Assembly: GCA_017992555.1 (NCBI GenBank)
Contig: JAGOOK010000005.1
Location: 1 to 54,660, forward strand
DNA from: Caldisericia bacterium
Lineage (GTDB): Bacteria; Caldisericota; Caldisericia; JAAYUI01
Direction of reading: 5' to 3'
DNA: 54,660 nucleotides
Below the pieces are notes generated by a model. It did not search any database. It was given only the letters and a program-made list of their open reading frames with translations, and was not told where the DNA came from. The position numbers and the translations under genes are program-made. Shown one piece after another: positions 50,084 to 54,660 of the stretch (positions within the stretch are counted from its first letter, which is position 1; each line of letters opens with the position of its first letter).

Positions 50084-51556
50084 GTGAAGAGAGAGCTTTT
50101 AGATGAACTGATGGATTTTGGGGTTGACATCGTATCAACACCCTTTGAACGCCAGTTTTATGGTTTTGATGTGACCCCGTTGCCGAAGGAAACTTCCTGG
50201 GTTTTTAGGGGGACAACTCCAGACGCAGTCCTCAGACCAAAAAACACCGAAGAAGTTGTCAAAATAATGGATTTTGCCAACAAGCACAAAGTCCCTGTCT
50301 GCCCAAGAGGTGGCGGGACCTCTGGATATTATCAGTCGGTTCCAAGGAGCAAGGGGATTGTTATTGAAACATTAGCATTAAATAATATAAGCGAGCTTGA
50401 TGAAAAAGAAGGTGTTATTAGTGTTAGTGGTGGAGTGATATGGTCACAGCTCGACTGGGAATTGAAGAAAAAAGGTTGGACGCTCAAAACATACCCAACC
50501 TCCTACAAATCATCTACTGTTGCTGGCTGGATACAAACAGAGGGCCTTGGTGTTGGAAGTCTTGCTTTTGGCTCTATAAAGAAACTGATAAAAGAAATCG
50601 AGGTTGTTCTTCCAAGCGGTGAGGTTGTATGGGTCCCAAATGAGGGTCTCGTAGAAACCAAATCCGGCAACCTGAAATTTGAAGATTTTATAAAGAGTGA
50701 AGGTATGATGGGCATCATTACCTCTGTAAAACTGGAGGTAAGACGACTCCCGGAATCCACTGCAACGTACCTCCTGAAATTCAAAGACAAAAATGACTTT
50801 GCGCTGGTATCTTCGCGACTGGCTGAGGTTTCTTCAATATATTTCATTGAATTTGTAAATGGCTCTTATATGGACTTGCTTGCGCAGTCAAACTATCACA
50901 CACCGAAACATTCGAAGGAAGAGGTATTTGCGGTTATTAGGCTTGAAGGCGGCAAATCGGATGTTGAAAAAGGCGAGAAGGAAATTGTCTCACTGCTTGC
51001 CGAACATACAGAAATTGCCCGGTTGCCGCAGGAAGAAGCTGAGGAAGAGTACAGCTACAGATTAAAATATTTCAGAATCAAGAACGCCTACTCATCGGTA
51101 ACGCCAGCAGATCTGTCTGTGCCACTCTCAAATCTTGGGCAATACCTGGACAAAGTCTCGCGCTTCAGATTTGAATTTGCATACAAGGGTGAGATTTTGA
51201 CAAAAGAGCAGTGTGGATTGATGTTCTTCTATGTCCTGGCAAACGAGCTCTCTTTTGTCAGATTCATGTCGGCCGCACCGTACCAGATGGAATTCATCCT
51301 CTCTGCGATGAAAATGGGTGGCAGCCCAAACGGCGGGATTGGATTGCTCAATACTCCCTATGTTTTTGGACTGAGGACAAAATCAGAGAGAGAATCATTT
51401 ATCCAGAAAAAAGAGATGTTTGACCAAAATTGGATAATGAACCCTGGTAAATGGACAGATCCACCATTTTTCCTCCGGCCATCGATTTATTTCAGCGGAA
51501 TGAAGCTCCTGGAGCCAGTTTGCTGGCTTGTTGGCGGGATTGTGGGGAGGTGGTAG
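50084..51556 (+). CDS. FAD-linked oxidase of the GlcD/D-lactate dehydrogenase type
   Basis: 490 residues starting at a GTG (50084) with AAAGGAG upstream. The N-terminal PCMH-type FAD domain has VCPRGGGTSGYYQSVPRSKG (FAD pyrophosphate loop) and the block TVAGWIQTEGLGVGSLAFGSIK. The C-terminal half would bind the substrate, usually a 2-hydroxy acid. It is followed by an Fe-S protein gene one base later, so the pair would pass electrons from a hydroxy acid, or in the reverse sense, through flavin to Fe-S clusters. Preceding CstR-like regulator gene suggests response to sulfur species. Substrate unknown. Confidence 0.85.
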   Translation: MKRELLDELMDFGVDIVSTPFERQFYGFDVTPLPKETSWVFRGTTPDAVLRPKNTEEVVKIMDFANKHKVPVCPRGGGTSGYYQSVPRSKGIVIETLALNNISELDEKEGVISVSGGVIWSQLDWELKKKGWTLKTYPTSYKSSTVAGWIQTEGLGVGSLAFGSIKKLIKEIEVVLPSGEVVWVPNEGLVETKSGNLKFEDFIKSEGMMGIITSVKLEVRRLPESTATYLLKFKDKNDFALVSSRLAEVSSIYFIEFVNGSYMDLLAQSNYHTPKHSKEEVFAVIRLEGGKSDVEKGEKEIVSLLAEHTEIARLPQEEAEEEYSYRLKYFRIKNAYSSVTPADLSVPLSNLGQYLDKVSRFRFEFAYKGEILTKEQCGLMFFYVLANELSFVRFMSAAPYQMEFILSAMKMGGSPNGGIGLLNTPYVFGLRTKSERESFIQKKEMFDQNWIMNPGKWTDPPFFLRPSIYFSGMKLLEPVCWLVGGIVGRW

Positions 51557-51557
51557 C

Positions 51558-52751
51558 ATGAAAAAATACGCAGCCATTGAAAAACAGGTCAGAAAATGCA
51601 TACAGTGTGGCTCATGCCGTGTGGAATGCCCCACTGGTGACGATGTTGGCTGGATTTCATGTTCCCCAAGGGCGAAGGTCCTTTTTATAAGGGATTTCCT
51701 GCTTGGTCGCAAACCCACAAAAGTCAAGATGTCGGAGGAATTCGCACAGAGACTTTTCCAGTGCACGCTTTGTGGAAGATGTGGTGTCGAGTGTATAACG
51801 GAAATCGATTTCCCGGAGGTCTGGTTTGAAATAAGGGAGCTGGTTCAGGATGAGGGTGTTAAACTCCCGATCGTCGAGACAGTCTCTGGAATTATTAAAG
51901 ACACAAAGAATGTTGCCAACCAGCCAAACGATGACAGGCCAAACTGGCTCAAGAGGGCAAAACTTGTCTCTGATCCGACAAAAGTAGAAAAAGCCGATGT
52001 CGTGTACTATGTTGGCTGCATGAGCTCTTTTTATCCGCAGTCGCAAAGTATGGCCAGGGCTTTTGCCCAAATACTGGAAGCATCAGGCATAAATTTCGCA
52101 ATCATGGGAACAAGCGAGCACTGTTGCGGGTTCCCGATGATTTCAACCGGAAAAGTGCATGAGGCAAAAGAACTAATGCACCACAATCAGGAAGAGATAA
52201 AAAAATATGGCGCAAAAACTGTTGTGGCCACTTGCCCGGCTTGCACCAGCATGTGGAAAAAGGAGTACCCAAAGCTCTCCGGCAAGCCGAATGATTTTGA
52301 GGTCATGCATGCAACCCAGTTTGTTTTGAAGCTGATGAAGGAAAAGAAACTCAAGCTCGTTCCGCCAAAACAGGAAATACAGGTGACCTTCCATGACGGG
52401 TGTGACCTTGGAAGGAACGGCGGTGTTTATGATGAGCCAAGGGAAATACTTAAAATGCTCCCTGGCGTAATGTTCACCGAGCACTCTGAAAGTAAGGATA
52501 TTTCGGTTTGTTGTGGTGCCGGTGGCGACTTGCTTATGACAAATCCTGAAATGGCCGACAGAATTGGACAAAAGAGGGCAAGGAGCCTTTCTGAGGTTGC
52601 ATCAGTTGCAGTAACCTGTTGCCCATCCTGCAAAAAACAGCTCAAAGATGCAGCGAAACATGCCGAGGTAAAACTCGACACCAAGGACCTTCTGGAAATG
52701 GTTGCAGACATGCTTGAGAAGCCCGAAAAACCAGAGAAACCAGAAGCCTGA
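51558..52751 (+). CDS. Fe-S protein with two CCG domains (HdrD/GlcF/GlpC-like)
   Basis: 397 residues from the ATG at 51558 with GGAGG 8 bases upstream. The N-terminal part has two [4Fe-4S] motifs (CIQCGSCRVECP and CTLCGRCGVECI). The C-terminal part has two cysteine-rich CCG domains: YYVGCMSS with EHCCGFPM and CPAC, and FHDGCDLGRNG with ISVCCGAGGDLL and CCPSC. Such CCG pairs hold the non-cubane cluster in heterodisulfide reductase subunits and the clusters of GlcF. Together with the FAD subunit it forms an oxidoreductase, cytosolic or membrane-associated. Whether it acts on a hydroxy acid, a disulfide or a quinone is unknown. The C-terminal tail is a KPE repeat. Confidence 0.9.
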   Translation: MKKYAAIEKQVRKCIQCGSCRVECPTGDDVGWISCSPRAKVLFIRDFLLGRKPTKVKMSEEFAQRLFQCTLCGRCGVECITEIDFPEVWFEIRELVQDEGVKLPIVETVSGIIKDTKNVANQPNDDRPNWLKRAKLVSDPTKVEKADVVYYVGCMSSFYPQSQSMARAFAQILEASGINFAIMGTSEHCCGFPMISTGKVHEAKELMHHNQEEIKKYGAKTVVATCPACTSMWKKEYPKLSGKPNDFEVMHATQFVLKLMKEKKLKLVPPKQEIQVTFHDGCDLGRNGGVYDEPREILKMLPGVMFTEHSESKDISVCCGAGGDLLMTNPEMADRIGQKRARSLSEVASVAVTCCPSCKKQLKDAAKHAEVKLDTKDLLEMVADMLEKPEKPEKPEA

Positions 52752-52776
52752 TATCTATAAATGTATTTCAAAACCA

Positions 52777-52808
52777 AGAGCCCCCATGAACATGGGGGCT
52801 CTTTTTTG
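52777..52808 (+). terminator. Intrinsic terminator of the cstR-oxidase-FeS operon
   Basis: The stem AGAGCCCCCATG/CATGGGGGCTCT with loop AA is followed by T6. It ends the operon 27 bases after the last stop. Confidence 0.92.
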
Positions 52809-52897
52809 TTTTTGGTTTTTAATCTTTATCACACAAAACAGCAAAACAAATCAAAATCAAAAAATCATGTTCTGATAGAATGTAATTCAGTTGACAG

Positions 52898-53758
52898 ATG
52901 ATAGACTACATCGACAAGATACAGGGTGCAATAAACTTTATGGAAGCGAGACTCAAGGAGAAAGTGGGGCTTGGTGATGTTGCAAAAGAAGCCGGATTTT
53001 CCTCCTTCCACTTTCACAGGATATTCCTTGCCAATGTCGGTGAGACGGTCACCGAGTATTTGAGGAAGAGGAGACTTTCAGAGGCTGCGCGCGAGCTGAT
53101 GGAAACCGACCACAGAATACTCGACATTGCTGTTGACTATCAATTTGAAAGCCAACAGGCTTTCACAAGAGCCTTCAAAAGGATGTTCTTCGTACCTCCT
53201 GGACGGTGTAGAAGGGAAAAACCCCCAGTACACCTGTTTTACAGGAGACGCCTGGACAGGGAAGGTCTAAGATTCCTGAGAGGAGGAGTAGTAGGAATGG
53301 AACCGAAAATCGTTGAACTTGGTGAAATAAAGGCTGTTGGAATCAGGTATTATGGTGACAATAAGAATGGTGAGATAAAGCAGGTTTGGGACAAATTCAA
53401 TAAAGATATGTGCTGCATGAAGAATGTTAGCAAGCCAGGCATTGCGCTTGGAATTTGTTCGATGGTTGAAGGTGGTGATCCCGGGAAGTTTGAGTATGTG
53501 TGCTCGATGAAGGTCGATAATGCCTCTGAAATACCAGAGGGGATGGTTGCAAGGGTTCTTCCGCCGCACAAATATCTTGTCTTCACGCACAAAGGGAAGC
53601 TTGATAACCTTGGCGAGACCTATAACCACATATATCAGAACTGGATACCTAAATCAGGCCATGAGATTGATAGCTCGTTTGATTTTGAACTTTACGATGA
53701 CAGGTTTTCTTATGGCAAGGACGAATCCGAGTTTGACATCTATATCCCGATAAAATAA
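52898..53758 (+). CDS. AraC-family regulator with GyrI-like effector domain
   Basis: 286 residues. The N-terminal AraC DNA-binding domain has both helix-turn-helix units (LGDVAKEAGFSSFHFHRIFLANVGE, ILDIAVDYQFESQQAFTRAFKRMF). The C-terminal half (about 130-286) is a GyrI/SOUL-type ligand-binding domain (MEPKIVELGEIKAVGIRYYG, YLVFTHKGKLDNLGETYNHIYQNWIPKSG), as in Rob/BltR-like multidrug sensors. No ribosome site precedes the ATG; TAGAAT at 52876-52881 lies 17 bases upstream, so the leader is very short. It stands alone between two terminators. A hydrophobic or cationic ligand is likely. Confidence 0.9.
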   Translation: MIDYIDKIQGAINFMEARLKEKVGLGDVAKEAGFSSFHFHRIFLANVGETVTEYLRKRRLSEAARELMETDHRILDIAVDYQFESQQAFTRAFKRMFFVPPGRCRREKPPVHLFYRRRLDREGLRFLRGGVVGMEPKIVELGEIKAVGIRYYGDNKNGEIKQVWDKFNKDMCCMKNVSKPGIALGICSMVEGGDPGKFEYVCSMKVDNASEIPEGMVARVLPPHKYLVFTHKGKLDNLGETYNHIYQNWIPKSGHEIDSSFDFELYDDRFSYGKDESEFDIYIPIK

Positions 53759-53777
53759 TTTGAGGGTGTAGGCAAGG

Positions 53778-53809
53778 AAAAAAGGGGATGGTTTTCCATC
53801 CCCTTTTTT
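53778..53809 (+). terminator. Intrinsic terminator after the AraC-GyrI gene
   Basis: A6-GGGGATGG/CCATCCCC-T6 with a TTTT loop, 20 bases after the stop. Confidence 0.92.
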
Positions 53810-53859
53810 CATATAATCACATCATTGCTTTTTCTTTAATGTAACCAATTTAAGAGCTA

Positions 53860-53888
53860 TTGACAAAATTATATTTCTGAGTTAGTTT
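53860..53888 (+). promoter_or_regulatory. Candidate promoter of dsrE2-tusA
   Basis: A perfect TTGACA (53860-53865) with TAGTTT (53883-53888) after 17 bases; the -10 is weak. A second candidate is TTGTGG (53888-53893) with TATAAA (53911-53916), 17 bases apart. In both cases the operator at 53897-53913 lies at or next to the start. Confidence 0.4.
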
Positions 53889-53896
53889 TGTGGCAA

Positions 53897-53913
53897 ATAC
53901 CCCATAGGGGTAT
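53897..53913. promoter_or_regulatory. CsoR/CstR-type operator
   Basis: ATACCCC-ATA-GGGGTAT has perfect 7-bp arms around a 3-base centre. C-tract/G-tract dyads with flanking TA are typical CsoR-family operators. It lies immediately before AAGGAGG of dsrE2, so binding would block transcription. The likely binder is the CstR-like protein encoded at 49790. Confidence 0.8.
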
Positions 53914-53925
53914 AAAGGAGGTTGC

Positions 53926-54405
53926 ATGGCCGAGAAAGCTACCATTGTAGTGTTTTCTGGTGATCTTGACAAAGTGCTGGCTGCTTTTGTCATAGCCACG
54001 GGCTGCGCCGCCCAGGGTATGGAAGTAACAATGTTCTATACTTTTTGGGGGCTTAACGTTATCAAGAAGGACAAAGGCCCAATAGCGGGTGCCAAAAACT
54101 GGATGCAGAAAATGATGGGAATGATGAACAGGGGTGGCATAAGCAGATTGCCACTATCAAAATTCAACATGGCTGGAATGGGCAGGTCAATGATGAAAAA
54201 GTTGATGAAAAAAACAAACGTGGCCCCCCTTAGTGAAATGCTTGCAATGGCAAGAGACCTTGACGTAAAGATGTGGGCGTGCAAGATGAGCATGGATGTC
54301 ATGGGTGTGGTAAAAGAAGACTTGATACCAGAAGTGGACAAGATTGTTGGTGTTGCCGCGTACGCAGCAGAAGCACAACAATCCAAAATCAATCTTTTCA
54401 TCTGA
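53926..54405 (+). CDS. DsrE-family sulfur carrier (DsrE2 type)
   Basis: 159 residues with AAGGAGG and an ATG at 53926. The family pattern is clear: ATIVVFSGDLDKVLAAFVIATGCAAQGMEVTMFYTFWGLNVIKK, a Met/Lys-rich middle segment (WMQKMMGMMNRGG, MKKLMKKTN) and the conserved Cys in VKMWACKMSMDVMG near residue 128. The Met-rich insert is typical of DsrE2 proteins. It is thought to carry sulfur as a persulfide and to exchange it with TusA. It is controlled by the operator at 53897 and followed by tusA 14 bases later. Confidence 0.92.
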   Translation: MAEKATIVVFSGDLDKVLAAFVIATGCAAQGMEVTMFYTFWGLNVIKKDKGPIAGAKNWMQKMMGMMNRGGISRLPLSKFNMAGMGRSMMKKLMKKTNVAPLSEMLAMARDLDVKMWACKMSMDVMGVVKEDLIPEVDKIVGVAAYAAEAQQSKINLFI

Positions 54406-54419
54406 GGAAGGAGCCATAA

Positions 54420-54653
54420 ATGAACTTTGATGTTGAACTCAATACGCTTGGAATGCAGTGCCCGGTGCCGATAGTCAAGACGGCAAAGAAGATGAAAGAG
54501 CTGCAAGTTGGACAGGTCCTGAAGGTGATCTCCGATGATGAGGGCATAAAAGAGGACATGCCGGCATGGTGCAAGACAACCGGCAATGAATTCCTTGGCC
54601 TTGAGGAATCAGGTGGCCAGTACACTGTTTACGTCAAGAAGGTGGTAGGGTGA
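54420..54653 (+). CDS. tusA: TusA-family sulfurtransferase
   Basis: 77 residues with AGGAAGGAG upstream. The sulfur-carrying cysteine is in the CPxP motif GMQCPVPIVKTAKKMKEL. The rest (GQVLKVISDDEGIKEDMPAWCKTTGN) matches the TusA two-layer fold and has a second cysteine. It accepts persulfide sulfur, from IscS-type enzymes or DsrE partners, and passes it on for tRNA thiolation, molybdenum cofactor or sulfur oxidation. It is the second gene of the dsrE2-tusA unit; the window ends 7 bases after its stop. Confidence 0.93.
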   Translation: MNFDVELNTLGMQCPVPIVKTAKKMKELQVGQVLKVISDDEGIKEDMPAWCKTTGNEFLGLEESGGQYTVYVKKVVG

Positions 54654-54660
54654 AATTAGG

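Noticed and set aside
52700..52751. Short direct repeats (CCAGAGAAA-type) that look like a small repeat array
   Set aside because: They encode a KPE tail of the Fe-S protein. There are no spacers or cas genes, so this is not CRISPR.
54400..54660. Selenocysteine UGA readthrough in dsrE2 or tusA
   Set aside because: dsrE2 ends in TGA followed at once by the tusA ribosome site, and tusA has full family length, so both TGA codons are ordinary stops.

Overview
The window is a gene-dense piece of a bacterial chromosome, roughly mid-40s % G+C by eye. It carries 45 protein genes (one cut by the left edge), two tRNAs, one candidate small RNA and many intrinsic terminators. I see no rRNA, insertion sequence, prophage or CRISPR array. 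MinC, GlmU, Dxs, L25 and IscSU make it bacterial. Several genes point to an anaerobic or facultatively anaerobic life: a B12-dependent ribonucleotide reductase, the NfnAB ferredoxin:NADP transhydrogenase, an AmrS-type radical SAM enzyme, SelA and an HdrD/GlcF-like iron-sulfur protein. The large set of secreted proteins ending in paired copper-amine-oxidase-N ('stalk') domains resembles what is seen in Firmicutes, Thermotogae, Caldiserica and similar deep-branching groups. I cannot name the phylum from this window alone.

Layout. Positions 1-6.1 kb hold two secreted proteins on the minus strand, one of them an 1863-residue NHL-propeller multidomain giant. A 0.7 kb gap with a possible sRNA follows. 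From 6.8 to 17.5 kb come a small acidic protein, an acyl-CoA dehydrogenase, a PQQ-type propeller lipoprotein, a YprB-like exonuclease, two more stalk proteins, a small transaldolase, an O6-alkylguanine methyltransferase and a lipoprotein. From 17.5 to 22.0 kb lies a minus-strand run nfnA-nfnB-amrS-maf-minC. From 22.2 to 29.8 kb, on the plus strand, are an M6 metalloprotease with a dockerin, a small stalk protein, a Fur-family regulator followed by nrdJ, and an alkaline-phosphatase/GH105-like fusion. From 29.9 to 33.3 kb is an apparent minus-strand unit tRNA-Gln-glmU-prs-rplY-PPC protein. At 33.4-36.0 kb is a propeller-cohesin-stalk protein. From 36.1 to 40.9 kb is a TetR-MMPL-coiled-coil efflux-type operon with twin operators. 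From 41 to 49.6 kb come lplA, tRNA-Phe, merR-iscS-iscU, dxs, a CoA-binding protein, a hotdog thioesterase, selA, nth and speD. From 49.7 to 54.66 kb is a redox/sulfur segment: a CstR-like regulator, a FAD oxidase, an HdrD-like protein, an AraC-GyrI regulator, DsrE2 and TusA.

How the parts fit. Five secreted proteins (523-6114, 11107-13392, 15438-17525, 23836-24696, 33433-36033) share one modular kit. The kit is a beta-propeller or thioredoxin-like head, BACON-like Ig domains, sometimes a cohesin, and always two C-terminal stalk domains. The adjacent secreted M6 protease carries a dockerin, so a non-cellulosomal cohesin-dockerin surface assembly is plausible. A second theme is thiol and iron-sulfur control. 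A Cys-rich MerR protein heads iscSU. A CsoR-family protein with the Cys-Asn-Cys signature of persulfide-sensing CstR heads a flavin/Fe-S oxidoreductase operon, and a perfect CsoR-type operator sits in front of dsrE2-tusA. A third theme is transcription: at least five genes have a sigma70-like -10 box ending only 7-8 bases before the start codon and no ribosome binding site, so they look leaderless, while most other genes have strong Shine-Dalgarno sequences.
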